DNA of 64,000 nt from Novipirellula galeiformis (GTDB lineage: Bacteria; Planctomycetota; Planctomycetia; Pirellulales; Pirellulaceae), in contig NZ_SJPT01000011.1 in NCBI RefSeq assembly GCF_007860095.1, forward strand, positions 96,011-160,010, read 5' to 3'. The position numbers were made by a program, and so were the translations under genes. Of the stretch, positions 18,744 through 27,825 are shown piece after piece; position 1 is the stretch's first letter, and each line of letters starts with the position of its first letter. The notes under the pieces were generated by a model. That model saw only the letters and a program-made list of their open reading frames with translations, did no database searches and had not been told where the DNA came from.

Positions 18744-20522
18744 CTAGACGCGGGGGTCCGTTGCGGCGGACAAGACGCCTGGCTCCGCTTGTTCGATCGC
18801 TTGGCCCACGCCGACCTGAAAGGGGGCGGACAGTTTGTGTCCCCGTGCGCGAAGTTGGTCTGCGGTGGACGCTCCCCACTGTGGTTCGAGCATCAACCGA
18901 TCGGGACGCCACTGGTGATGCACACGCGGTGCTGACAAGGCTTGCTCGACTGTCATTCCCAGGTCCAGAACGCGAACAATGCATTGCAAGACGGTGCTGA
19001 TGATTCTGGGGCCGCCTGCAGCACCACAGGTCAATCGCGGCTGCCCTGCCGCATCGAGCACGATCGTTGGACTCATGCTCGAGAGCGGCCGTTTTCCCGC
19101 TTCGATCGCATTGGCTTCCGCTCCGATCAAGCCAAAGTAGTTGGGCGTGCCCGGAGACATGCTGAAGTCGTCCATTTGATTGTTCATGACGACGCCGGTT
19201 CCGGGGATCACAACGCAGCTCCCAAAGCTCGTATTGACCGTGCTTGTGATCGCGACCCAATTCCCCTCGACGTCGGCTGTCGTCAGGTGCGTGGTGTGTT
19301 GACGCGAGAACAGATCACTCTCGGCCTGAGGCGGCGTGCCATGCGAGGCAACCGGAGAGACTCGATCCAGATCGATGCTGGCCGCCAGTTCCCGGCAGTA
19401 TTGCGGATCAAGCAAGCCTTTGGGGACCGCGGCGAAGTCCGAATCTCCTAACCAATGGGCGCGATCGGCAAACGCGCGACGCAGGACTTCGGTCAACAAA
19501 TGTAGGCCGCCGATGGGACTCTCGGCAAAGATCGACTTGACGTCAAACCCTTCCAACATCATCAGCATTTGCGCGATGTGAATTCCGCCCGAACTCGGCG
19601 GTGGGAATCCGACGATTTGCCAATCCCGATAGCGGGTGCGAAGTGGTTGTCGTTGCAACGAGGTGTAGTTGGCAAAGTCCGCTGCTCGGAGCAAGCCGCC
19701 ATGGTCACGCATCCACCGGTCGCATTGAATCGCAAAGGGGCCTTTGTAAAACCACTCGGTTCCGTCCTTGGCAAGCGACTCGAGGGTACGGGCCAGGTCG
19801 GGTTGTCTCAATCGATCACCGATCTTGGGAATCTTATCTTCGGCGCTCAGAAACAGTGACGCGCTGGCGGGGAAACGCCGCAGTCGATTGGCCGCACGCG
19901 TGATCGCCGAGTGCGTGGTGGTTCCGATCGGGAATCCTTCACGTGCAACTTGAGCAGCCTCACGCAGTCCCCCCTCCCAACTGATTCGGCCGTGCAATTG
20001 GCTCAGCTTCGACAACGCATGAACTTGCCCAGGCAGCGCCGACGCCAATGGCCCCACTTTGCTCGCCGATGTATCGACGACTCCATCGCGAACGAACATA
20101 TCGCGATGCGCCAATCCAGGTGCCGTCTCACGTCCATCGATTGCGATCAATTCTCCTGCGGCGGATCTTGCGAGGATGAAACAGCCACCGCCGATGCCTG
20201 AGTTGTGCCCATCGACCACCCCAAGCATCACCGCAGCGGCAATCGCCGCGTCAAACGCATTGCCGCCACGCACCAACGCGTTCTTCGCGGCGCGAGTGGC
20301 GAGCGGATGCACGGTGGCGACGGCATAAGGATGCTTCGAAGTTGAATCGATTTGTCGTGGTAACCGCGACAGATCCTCCTGCGGCGAGTCACTGGTCGCT
20401 GTTTCCGCAGCGGCGGGGTTCCCGACCGCGGTGCTCGCCAGTCCCGCCAACGTCCATCGGATCGCAGCGCGTCGATTCAATTGCCCCGTCAAAGTCGTGG
20501 TCAAGCTCTCGTTCGTTCCCAT
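18744..20522 (-). CDS. ggt: gamma-glutamyltransferase, exported
   Basis: This is a GGT-family N-terminal nucleophile hydrolase of about 592 residues. The self-cleavage site is the Thr-Thr-His of RQHTTHLTTADVEGN, with the first Thr (about residue 410) as the new N-terminus of the small subunit. GGGCFILA, GRETAPGLA, PLSSMSPTIVLD and CGAAGGPRI (oxyanion region) are also present. The N-terminus carries NRRAAIRWTLAGLASTAVG, a Tat-like export signal, so it likely works in the periplasm on glutathione or gamma-glutamyl peptides. I prefer the ATG at 20522 (MGTNESL), preceded by gacggggaa; the frame is open to 20555. It points towards the repeat array. Confidence 0.92.
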   Translation of the reverse strand: MGTNESLTTTLTGQLNRRAAIRWTLAGLASTAVGNPAAAETATSDSPQEDLSRLPRQIDSTSKHPYAVATVHPLATRAAKNALVRGGNAFDAAIAAAVMLGVVDGHNSGIGGGCFILARSAAGELIAIDGRETAPGLAHRDMFVRDGVVDTSASKVGPLASALPGQVHALSKLSQLHGRISWEGGLREAAQVAREGFPIGTTTHSAITRAANRLRRFPASASLFLSAEDKIPKIGDRLRQPDLARTLESLAKDGTEWFYKGPFAIQCDRWMRDHGGLLRAADFANYTSLQRQPLRTRYRDWQIVGFPPPSSGGIHIAQMLMMLEGFDVKSIFAESPIGGLHLLTEVLRRAFADRAHWLGDSDFAAVPKGLLDPQYCRELAASIDLDRVSPVASHGTPPQAESDLFSRQHTTHLTTADVEGNWVAITSTVNTSFGSCVVIPGTGVVMNNQMDDFSMSPGTPNYFGLIGAEANAIEAGKRPLSSMSPTIVLDAAGQPRLTCGAAGGPRIISTVLQCIVRVLDLGMTVEQALSAPRVHHQWRPDRLMLEPQWGASTADQLRARGHKLSAPFQVGVGQAIEQAEPGVLSAATDPRV

Positions 20523-21050
20523 TGGAATTCCCCGTCTAGTTGCAGTTCGCCGCATCCGTGCTCAACTCGTTTGTCTTCCCACGTGGGATTTTCTGTCCTC
20601 GCATGCGCCCGAAAATCACGCTGCCTCCGATGGGCAAGTGGTTCTAATAGTTATAGGCGAAACGTTTGCGTTGGTGGTGTGATCACCGCGTCCGGGCTGC
20701 TTCGGTTCCATCATGTAAAGTCGCGAACGTGGTCGCGCGATGTTAGTTACCAAGAAGGATCCCGCAAGGATTGCGGACATTAGCCGTAGGTCGAGTGTCA
20801 GTTGCGATTCATCGATCTGAGCGATGATCGTTGAGTTTGGAGGGGTGTCGCCGCATCCAGCGATAATGGATCTACGACCGACCTTCGGGGGCGGTGTTTG
20901 CTGTGCTCGACCGCCGGCTATTCTCTACGACGCCTTCGGCGTGCGAGTCGCGTGCGGCCAAATTTTCGGGGACCATGCAACACTGTGCTCGCAGCACCCC
21001 CTAAACTGAAAACTCCTGTTTCCAATTTCCACCCTTCCCTGTGATCCGCT
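20523..21050. other. divergent intergenic region with small palindromes
   Basis: The region lies between ggt (minus) and the hexulose-phosphate synthase-like gene (plus). It contains the small palindrome gacgccttcggcgt near 20928-20941, a motif common between planctomycete genes. I see no gene in it. Confidence 0.4.
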
Positions 21051-21746
21051 ATGCAGCCCATCGTTCAGATCTCACTTGACTTGACCAATATCGCTGAGGC
21101 GATCGAGACCGCGCACTTGGCGATTCGCGCTGGCGTCGATTGGCTCGAAGCCGGCACGCCGCTGATCCTGGCCGAAGGACTGCACGGCGTGCGCGCGCTG
21201 CGCAGCGAATTCCCTAATGTGCCGATCGTCGCGGATTTGAAGACGATGGACGGTGGCTATTTGGAAGCCGAGATGATGGCCGGTGCCGGCGCGACCCATG
21301 TCGTCGTGATGGCTCGCGCTCATGAGGAAACCGTCCGTTGTGTGGTCAAGGCCGGAAAGGACTTTGGCGTCCAAGTGATGGGTGACAATATGGTTTCCGA
21401 TGACATGGTCGCCGGTGCGAAATGGTTGGAGGATCTCGGCTGTGACTTTGTTATCCATCACATCGGCTTTGATGAACGTCGTGGGATCGCCGCCCGAGGC
21501 CAGCGCATGCCAAGTCCGCTGGACCAACTTCGCGAAGTTTGTGAAGCGGTCAAAGTGCCGGTGCAAGCGGTCGGTGGGCTGAGTTTAGAGCAAGCGATTC
21601 AGTGCCCGGCTTACGGCGCGCCCTTGGTTGTGCTGGGCGCCCCGCTGACGATCGACGCCGACTCGTTCAAAACCGCCGATGGCGATCTGGAGTCGTCGCT
21701 ACGCTTGATCTGCGATGCGGTGCACTCGCAACGGGTGGGCGATTGA
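21051..21746 (+). CDS. 3-hexulose-6-phosphate synthase-like protein (OMP decarboxylase superfamily)
   Basis: The 231-residue protein is a TIM barrel of the HPS/KGPDC/OMPDC suprafamily, with the signature DxKxxD in VADLKTMDGG (Asp62, Lys64, Asp67), Glu33 in WLEAGTPLI and a C-terminal phosphate-binding region (AVGGLSLEQAI). HPS condenses formaldehyde with ribulose 5-phosphate in the ribulose monophosphate pathway; related enzymes act on keto-gulonate 6-phosphate. The partner 6-phospho-3-hexuloisomerase is not adjacent, so the assignment stays at family level. Planctomycetes have known C1 pathways, which would fit formaldehyde detoxification. Confidence 0.82.
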   Translation: MQPIVQISLDLTNIAEAIETAHLAIRAGVDWLEAGTPLILAEGLHGVRALRSEFPNVPIVADLKTMDGGYLEAEMMAGAGATHVVVMARAHEETVRCVVKAGKDFGVQVMGDNMVSDDMVAGAKWLEDLGCDFVIHHIGFDERRGIAARGQRMPSPLDQLREVCEAVKVPVQAVGGLSLEQAIQCPAYGAPLVVLGAPLTIDADSFKTADGDLESSLRLICDAVHSQRVGD

Positions 21747-21913
21747 AGATTGGGGAGTGGAGTGGCTGATGCTGTTGCCCGGAGCGACTCAGCAGGCTGC
21801 ACGCCTGCGAGTCGGTGGAGTTCCCAGACAGGAGCCTGGGATCGAAGGTGGGAAGACCAGCGCTGGTTGCGTATTGATCGCGGGAGCGATCAACGACAAT
21901 CAACGACCATGGC
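21747..21913. repeat. intergenic spacer with short palindromes
   Basis: The spacer holds gcaggctgcacgcctgc, cccagacaggagcctggg and gatcgcgggagcgatc, three separate perfect or near-perfect palindromes. It lies between convergent genes and may serve as a terminator region. Confidence 0.45.
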
Positions 21914-24900
21914 CTACTTAGCGCCGAGCGATAGGTAGGCGTACAGGTCGCGGATCTGTTCGTCACTGAGGTCTTTGAGCAGATCCGTGGGCATCAATGA
22001 GGTCGGCAACGCCTGTAACGTTTCGATTTCGTCACGGGCGATCGTCGTGTTTTGGTTATCAGCATTGCGTAGCGTGACCGTGGTCGGCGTCTGCTCGGCG
22101 ATAATCCCATTGATTGCGCGACCATCGTCGGTCAGCACCAGGTAGGACTGATAACCTTCGCGAATCTCAAGGTTTGGCAACACGATCGAATCGACCCAGA
22201 AACCAATTTTACCCCGTTCGTATCCGTCTAGCGGCGGCCCGATCTTGCCGCCTTCACCAAACAATTGGTGGCAAACACCACACGCCTTGGTGAAGATCGC
22301 CTTGCCTGCATCGGCATGTCCCGCCTCCGCTGCGAGCATGTCGCGCAGGCGTTTGGTTTCTGCGATTTGCTCTGGCGTCGCGGTTGCTGAAATGGGGCCA
22401 AAGACCGCTTCGACCTGTTCGGCGATTTCAGGATCCTCGTAGGTGCGAAGTTGTTGAATCACATCGTAGGGAACTTGATCGCGTTTGAGTCGCCACTCGG
22501 TCAACTCTTTGAGCAATTGCAGGGCCCAAACCGGACGTGAGGCGAGGGTCCGGCATGCTGCGGCACGCAAACCATGCTCTTCGGAGATCCGGCTTCCGAA
22601 CGATGCCAATAGCACCGTGCCAATCGATGGGGTGTCGTATTGGCGAAGCGAGGCGATCGCAACCCGCTGCAGTGCGGGCTCGGAGGTTCGGCTTCCTGTC
22701 GCCAGGGCGAGCAACGCTTTTGCCGCCGGAGCGTGATGGATTTCGCCGAACACGTTCGCCGCTTCGATCGCCAGCGGTAAATCGGATTGTGGACTCGTGA
22801 GCAAAGCGATCGCTTCGGTGATCGCCTTGGCATCGCCACGACGCAGCGACAAGATCAGATCGGATTCACCAATCGACGCCTTGTAGTCGGCAAGCGCCTT
22901 GTCGAGCGATTCGGGCAACTGGGGAATCGCACGTCCTTGGAACGCCAGGTCGATCCCTTGAATCAATTGCGATCGCGACGCGTCGTCTGGGGCCATCGCA
23001 ATCAATTGCCCACAATGCTGCAGGTTTTCCTCGCCGCCGGCCGATGCGTAACGTTGCACCAAGCGTTGCAAAACGGTTTGTTTAACGATCGTGGTATCCC
23101 ACAAAGTTTTGTCGGCGAACATTTTTTCAATCGCGGGCCACGCATCGACATGGGCTTCGATCGCCCACCAATTCATCAACGGCATGTGCGGGTCGTTAGC
23201 ATCGTCCTCGTGCCGCAGCAGCGCCGCAATGATTCCCAGCCCGACTTCGGGGGAGAGTCGTTTCGCGGTCGCGGCCAATTGGCTGCGAACTTGCACGTCG
23301 GGCTCATTCGCGGCCATTGCGATCAATCCGCTGTGATCTTCGTGTCGATCTCCGAGTAGTCGGACGACCCAGCGGCGAATGTGGGCATCAGAGTGAGAAA
23401 TCCAGCGTGTGGCGAGGTCGTGATCGAATTTGCCGATCAAGTTCAGTGCCCATAGCGCCTCGAGCGACGCTTGTTCATCGATAAGTTTGATCAGCGAGTC
23501 GGCCACCGACGGGTCGGCTCGCCAACCCAATTCGAGCGCCGCTCGTTGCCGCACCCACTTGTTTTCATGAGCAAAGAGGCCCATCAACGTGGAATTATCG
23601 GCGCGGCTGAGGTCGCCTTGTTGGTAGTTCGCTGTCTTGTCTTCGGGGACGACGCGGTAAACGCGTCCGCTCTCTTTATGCCAATCATCGACCGGGCTAA
23701 CGTGGCTGAGCCGACTGTCGTACCAATCGGCCATGTAGACGGCACCGTCGGGGCCCACGCCTGCATAGACGGGACGAAACCAGCGATCGGAAGTCTCGGC
23801 CAAGTTCGGGGAGTCGACGGTTCGATAGGTCGATCCATCGGGAATCCGCTTGCTTTGCCAAACTAGATTGTGCAGCGAATTGGGGGCAATGATGTTTTCG
23901 TTGAATTCCGCTGGCAGCAGGCCTCCTTCGTAAATACAGAACGCTTGCGGGAACCGGCGTCCGTCTCCTTCGAACTTCATCGCGCGAAAGTATCCGAAAG
24001 CATAGGGATTGGTGAGCGGACCATGTTTACCCCAGGTTTTTTCGCTGTAACTGCCTTGTGGGAAATAGTAGCCACGCGTGTTGCCACCGTTGGTGCCGGT
24101 GAAGACGCGGCCCTTCGAATCGATGTCCAAGCTAAAGGTGTTGCCACCCCCTTCGGCGTAGATTTCAAACACTTTGGTGTCGGGATGGTAGCGCCAAACA
24201 CACTGGCCTTGAAAGCGAACTCCCTTGGTGACCGCGGAGCTGACGTCGCCGCCGGTCGTGCTGCCGTTGCAACCGTAGAGCCATCCGTCGGGGCCCCAGG
24301 TCAAGCTATTGGCAACCGAGTGGGTGTCTTGCAATCCGAATCCCGACAGATGGACTTCGGGCTCCGCATCGGGCACATCGTCTTGATCGGCATCGGGATA
24401 GAACAATAAGTAGGGAGGATTCAAAACCCAAATTCCACCGTGACCGACTTGCACGGCCGAGGCGATATTGAGGCCGGTGATCACGTCTTTGTTGGTGTCA
24501 TAGACGCCGTCTCCATCGGTGTCTTCGAAGACCGTGATCTTGTCGGCGCCCGGGGTGCCGTGTGGCGGTGGCTCGGGAACGCGGTCAAAGACGGCGCGCA
24601 AGTGTTGGTCGTAACGAACGATCTTCAAGCCCGCGGGGAATTGGTATTGGCGGTACTGGACCACCCACATCCGGCCGCGCGAGTCCCACGACACGAACAA
24701 CGGCTGGGAGACGTCGGGTTCCGCCGCGACGGCTTCGATCTTCAGCCCCTCGAGAACGTCGAACTTGGTCACCGCCACATCGACCGGAGTCGGTTGCGAG
24801 TCGTCTCGCATCACCCCGCGGCCGGGACGAGTCCGCATGATTTCCGCGACTTCGGCATTACCAGCAATAGGATTCTCAGCAGCCGGTGCGGCGGCGGGCT

Positions 24901-25012
24901 CCTGTGCGGCAGCACAAGTCGTCAGGCTGGCCAACACAAAGGCAAGCGTGAAGCGAGGTCGAAAAGGGTTCGCAAGCGCAGCAAAACTCAGTTTGCGATG
25001 AGGTGATTGCAT
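21914..25012 (-). CDS. PVC-type haem-binding CxxCH protein with beta-propeller and HEAT-like repeats
   Basis: This 1032-residue exported protein has a signal peptide (FTLAFVLASLTTCAAAQEP). It continues with a large N-terminal propeller-like domain of the PVC membrane-bound dehydrogenase type (about 75-480; FVSWDSRGRMWVVQYRQYQF, WGPDGWLYGCNGS, YAGVGPDGAVYMADWYDSRL). The middle has HEAT-like repeats (about 490-880). The C-terminal cytochrome c module has one haem site Cys911-x-x-Cys914-His915 (CGVCHQLFGEGGKIGPPL). Members occur in dozens per planctomycete genome and probably oxidise sugars or other substrates in the periplasm, passing electrons to the haem. The true substrate and electron acceptor are unknown. 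Confidence 0.9.
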   Translation of the reverse strand: MQSPHRKLSFAALANPFRPRFTLAFVLASLTTCAAAQEPAAAPAAENPIAGNAEVAEIMRTRPGRGVMRDDSQPTPVDVAVTKFDVLEGLKIEAVAAEPDVSQPLFVSWDSRGRMWVVQYRQYQFPAGLKIVRYDQHLRAVFDRVPEPPPHGTPGADKITVFEDTDGDGVYDTNKDVITGLNIASAVQVGHGGIWVLNPPYLLFYPDADQDDVPDAEPEVHLSGFGLQDTHSVANSLTWGPDGWLYGCNGSTTGGDVSSAVTKGVRFQGQCVWRYHPDTKVFEIYAEGGGNTFSLDIDSKGRVFTGTNGGNTRGYYFPQGSYSEKTWGKHGPLTNPYAFGYFRAMKFEGDGRRFPQAFCIYEGGLLPAEFNENIIAPNSLHNLVWQSKRIPDGSTYRTVDSPNLAETSDRWFRPVYAGVGPDGAVYMADWYDSRLSHVSPVDDWHKESGRVYRVVPEDKTANYQQGDLSRADNSTLMGLFAHENKWVRQRAALELGWRADPSVADSLIKLIDEQASLEALWALNLIGKFDHDLATRWISHSDAHIRRWVVRLLGDRHEDHSGLIAMAANEPDVQVRSQLAATAKRLSPEVGLGIIAALLRHEDDANDPHMPLMNWWAIEAHVDAWPAIEKMFADKTLWDTTIVKQTVLQRLVQRYASAGGEENLQHCGQLIAMAPDDASRSQLIQGIDLAFQGRAIPQLPESLDKALADYKASIGESDLILSLRRGDAKAITEAIALLTSPQSDLPLAIEAANVFGEIHHAPAAKALLALATGSRTSEPALQRVAIASLRQYDTPSIGTVLLASFGSRISEEHGLRAAACRTLASRPVWALQLLKELTEWRLKRDQVPYDVIQQLRTYEDPEIAEQVEAVFGPISATATPEQIAETKRLRDMLAAEAGHADAGKAIFTKACGVCHQLFGEGGKIGPPLDGYERGKIGFWVDSIVLPNLEIREGYQSYLVLTDDGRAINGIIAEQTPTTVTLRNADNQNTTIARDEIETLQALPTSLMPTDLLKDLSDEQIRDLYAYLSLGAK

Positions 25013-25146
25013 CGAAAGTCACACGCGACGGGGAAGGGGATGGAGGGGTCGTTGAGGAATCGCTGGGAATTTACTTCCCAGCTTTCTCTAGTGAGGGACC
25101 TCAATCTTAACTGCTCGCGGCGAACGATGGGGGGATGACGGCCATT

Positions 25147-26550
25147 TTAGAACAAGCGGTTCATGCCATTCAGGGCGGCGACGCGGTAGGCTTCGGCCAT
25201 CGTGGGGTAATTGAACGTCGTTTCCACGAAGTATTCGACCGTATTATGCCCAGCGGGTTGGTTCATGATGGCTTGCCCGATATGGACAATTTCCGAGGCG
25301 TTGGCTCCGAAACAATGAACTCCCAGGATTTCCAGCGTATCGCGATGGAAGAGCAGCTTGAGCATCCCGGTGGTTTCGCCGGTAATTTGGGCGCGAGCGA
25401 GTGAACGGAACAAGCTGTGCCCGACTTCGTAGGGAACACAGGCGGCCGTCAGCTCTCGCTCGGTCTTGCCAACCGAACTGATTTCCGGGCTCGTGTAGAT
25501 GCCGGTCGGAATGTCATTGACTCGCAAATTGCCGTCTTTGCGGCCGAGCATGTGCATGGCCGCGGCGCGGCCTTGGGTGTACGCAGCGCTGGCGAGTGAC
25601 GGGAACCCGATCACATCGCCAACGGCGTAGATGTGCGGAATGGCGGTTTGGAATTGTTCGTCGACGACCAATTGGCCACGATTGTTTGCCTCAATGGGAA
25701 TATTTTCGAGCCCCAAGTTATCCGTGTTCCCGGTGCGTCCGTTGGCCCACAAAAAGGCATCCGTTTTGACGCGTTTGCCACTTTGCAGATGCACGATCAC
25801 GCCATCGTCGGTCGCTTCGACTTTCTTCATCGTTTCGTTGTGACGAATGATCACCCCTTGATCCCGCAGGTGATAAGCGAGGGCATCGACAATTTCGTCA
25901 TCGAGAAACTCCAGCAGTTTTTCGCGGGTGTTGATCAAATTGACTTTGATCCCCAAGTTGCGAAACATCGAAGCGTACTCGGTTCCGATGACGCCTGCCC
26001 CGTAAACGGAAAGCGTCGTCGGTTTGTGGGTCATGCCGAGGATGGTGTCGCTGTCGTAGACGCGTGGATGCGAGAAATCGACCCCCTCGGGCCGAAACGG
26101 ACGCGATCCGGTGGCAATCACAAAATGCTTGGCGCGGATCGGTTTATCACCATCAATCGAGATCGAATGTGCGTCGAGAAAGCGTGCGGTGCCCTGGATC
26201 ACCGGCACGCCATTGCGCTCGTAGAACGATTGCCGCATCGTGACTTGTTTGCCGATAATCGACTGCGTGCCGCGGCGGAGTTGCTGGAGCGTGGGACTGA
26301 CCTGCACCCCGAGTTCTTGAAACGTGGGGTTGCGAAGCGCCTTCATCGTCGAGGTGATCGCAAACCGCAATGCCTTGCTAGGGATTGTCCCCCAATGGGT
26401 GCAACCGCCGCCGATTTGCGTGTATTTTTCAGCCACGGCGACGCGCATCCCTCCTTTAGAGGCCTGCATCGCTGCCCCCTCGCCTCCGGGACCCGAGCCG
26501 ATTACGAATAAGTCGTAGTCAAAATGGGAGTCGCTTGTCGTGTCGTTCAT
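25147..26550 (-). CDS. sthA: Si-specific soluble NAD(P)+ transhydrogenase
   Basis: The 467-residue flavoprotein has the FAD-binding motif [10 protein letters not shown] (from Gly18) and the segment [17 protein letters not shown]. Only one cysteine (Cys50) is present where disulfide reductases have CxxxxC; this is diagnostic for SthA against dihydrolipoamide dehydrogenase. The second Rossmann motif is [16 protein letters not shown]. The C-terminal dimerisation domain ends [21 protein letters not shown]. It exchanges hydride between NADPH and NAD+ in the cytosol and balances redox pools. It is monocistronic, on the minus strand, divergent from the nitrilase-family gene. Confidence 0.93.
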   Translation of the reverse strand: MNDTTSDSHFDYDLFVIGSGPGGEGAAMQASKGGMRVAVAEKYTQIGGGCTHWGTIPSKALRFAITSTMKALRNPTFQELGVQVSPTLQQLRRGTQSIIGKQVTMRQSFYERNGVPVIQGTARFLDAHSISIDGDKPIRAKHFVIATGSRPFRPEGVDFSHPRVYDSDTILGMTHKPTTLSVYGAGVIGTEYASMFRNLGIKVNLINTREKLLEFLDDEIVDALAYHLRDQGVIIRHNETMKKVEATDDGVIVHLQSGKRVKTDAFLWANGRTGNTDNLGLENIPIEANNRGQLVVDEQFQTAIPHIYAVGDVIGFPSLASAAYTQGRAAAMHMLGRKDGNLRVNDIPTGIYTSPEISSVGKTERELTAACVPYEVGHSLFRSLARAQITGETTGMLKLLFHRDTLEILGVHCFGANASEIVHIGQAIMNQPAGHNTVEYFVETTFNYPTMAEAYRVAALNGMNRLF

Positions 26551-26679
26551 CGAGATGATCGTACCTTCGTGGTTCGTGCTTTCCGGAAGATTCTTGCGAA
26601 AGAATCAGCATGCGGCAGCGTTGCGCGCACGGCTACAGAAACTCATTCCTAACTTCGCTTCCGATAAGGGTGTTTTACG

Positions 26680-27522
26680 ATGTTGATCGCTTGCGTCCAG
26701 TCCGATGTCACTTTCGCCGATATCGCCGAGAACCGAAAACGGATTGCCGAGCACCTACATGCGGCGGGCAAAATGCAGGCCAAGTTGGTGGTGATGCCTG
26801 AGTGCATGTTATGCGGTTATGCGTATGAGAGCCGCGAACAGGCAATGCAGCACGCGGTCTCGATCAACGATGACTTGTTTAGCGAAATTGCCGAACTGGC
26901 GGCTACCTACGAATTGCATTTGACCTTTGGTTTTCTGGAAAAAGAGGGCGATCGGCTATTTAACGCCGCCGCTTTAGTGGGCCCTAACGGGGTGGTGGGA
27001 CGTTATCGCAAAGTGCATTTGCCAGCGCTGGGAGTCGATCGTTTTGTCGATCGCGGCGATATTCCCTACCAACCCCTCACCGCGGGAGAGGCCCGGGTTG
27101 GGCTGGCGATCTGTTACGACAGCTCGTTTCCCGAACCGATGCGGGTGCTCGCCCTGGCAGGGGCGGACATCATTGCCTTGGGGACGAATTGGCCCGTTTC
27201 GGCGTATCGGACGGCCGAGATCGTCCCGCCGGCTCGCAGTATGGAGAACCACTTGTTTTTCGTCGCGGCCAACCGAATCGGCAGCGAAGGGGGCTTCCAG
27301 TTTTGTGGATTGAGTTCGATTTGCGGCCCCGATGGCGTCATTCTCGCCAAAAGCGACGATGACCAAAGCACCATTCTGTATGCCAACATCGATGTTGCCG
27401 AGGCCCGAAACAAACGGATCGAGCGGACCCCCGGAGCGCATGTGATCGACCGATTCGAAGACCGTTGTCCCGATTTCTATGGCGCAATCGCTGCGACTAA
27501 ACCCACCGCTACGAATCGCTAA
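26680..27522 (+). CDS. carbon-nitrogen hydrolase (nitrilase superfamily amidase)
   Basis: The 280-residue protein has the three catalytic positions of the nitrilase superfamily: Glu41 in VVMPECMLCGY, Lys111 in YRKVHLP and Cys145 in GLAICYDSSFPE. The family hydrolyses or condenses amides. The substrate could be a C-N bond in an omega-amide, a carbamoyl compound or a nitrile, and the sequence does not decide. No signal peptide is present. The ATG at 26680 fits the family start (MLIACVQSDVTFADIAENRK). An upstream frame overlapping 26610-26801 is a shadow. Confidence 0.88.
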   Translation: MLIACVQSDVTFADIAENRKRIAEHLHAAGKMQAKLVVMPECMLCGYAYESREQAMQHAVSINDDLFSEIAELAATYELHLTFGFLEKEGDRLFNAAALVGPNGVVGRYRKVHLPALGVDRFVDRGDIPYQPLTAGEARVGLAICYDSSFPEPMRVLALAGADIIALGTNWPVSAYRTAEIVPPARSMENHLFFVAANRIGSEGGFQFCGLSSICGPDGVILAKSDDDQSTILYANIDVAEARNKRIERTPGAHVIDRFEDRCPDFYGAIAATKPTATNR

Positions 27523-27825
27523 AGTTTCCCCCATCCGATGCGACCGAGCTCAGTCGACCCACGCAAGGGGGTCGATTGTGATGATTGCATCGATCGCAGG
27601 TCCTCGAGGAGGAAGCCGAAAGCCAAATGAGGCTGAATGATTCGGGGTAGCGTCTTTCAGTTGCCGAACATGGGGGGTGTCAGGCCGCGGTGTTCGTCAT
27701 CAGGGCAGGACGCATCTGAGTATTTGGTCGTAGGGATTGCCGGTACGGACGTCTAGTGTCGTCGTCGGATCGGAATCTCGAACGGCCTTGACCTCTCACC
27801 CTGTTAGCCGATGGATTGGCAGATG
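27523..27825. other. intergenic stretch, weak hairpin only
   Basis: About 300 bases lie between the amidase and TolC-like genes. A weak hairpin tcgaccc...gggggtcga occurs near 27555-27579 and could end amidase transcription. I see no other feature. Confidence 0.35.

Noticed and set aside
25633..26511. 292-codon plus-strand frame opposite sthA
   Set aside because: sthA has exact family motifs on the other strand; long antisense frames are frequent in this GC-rich DNA.
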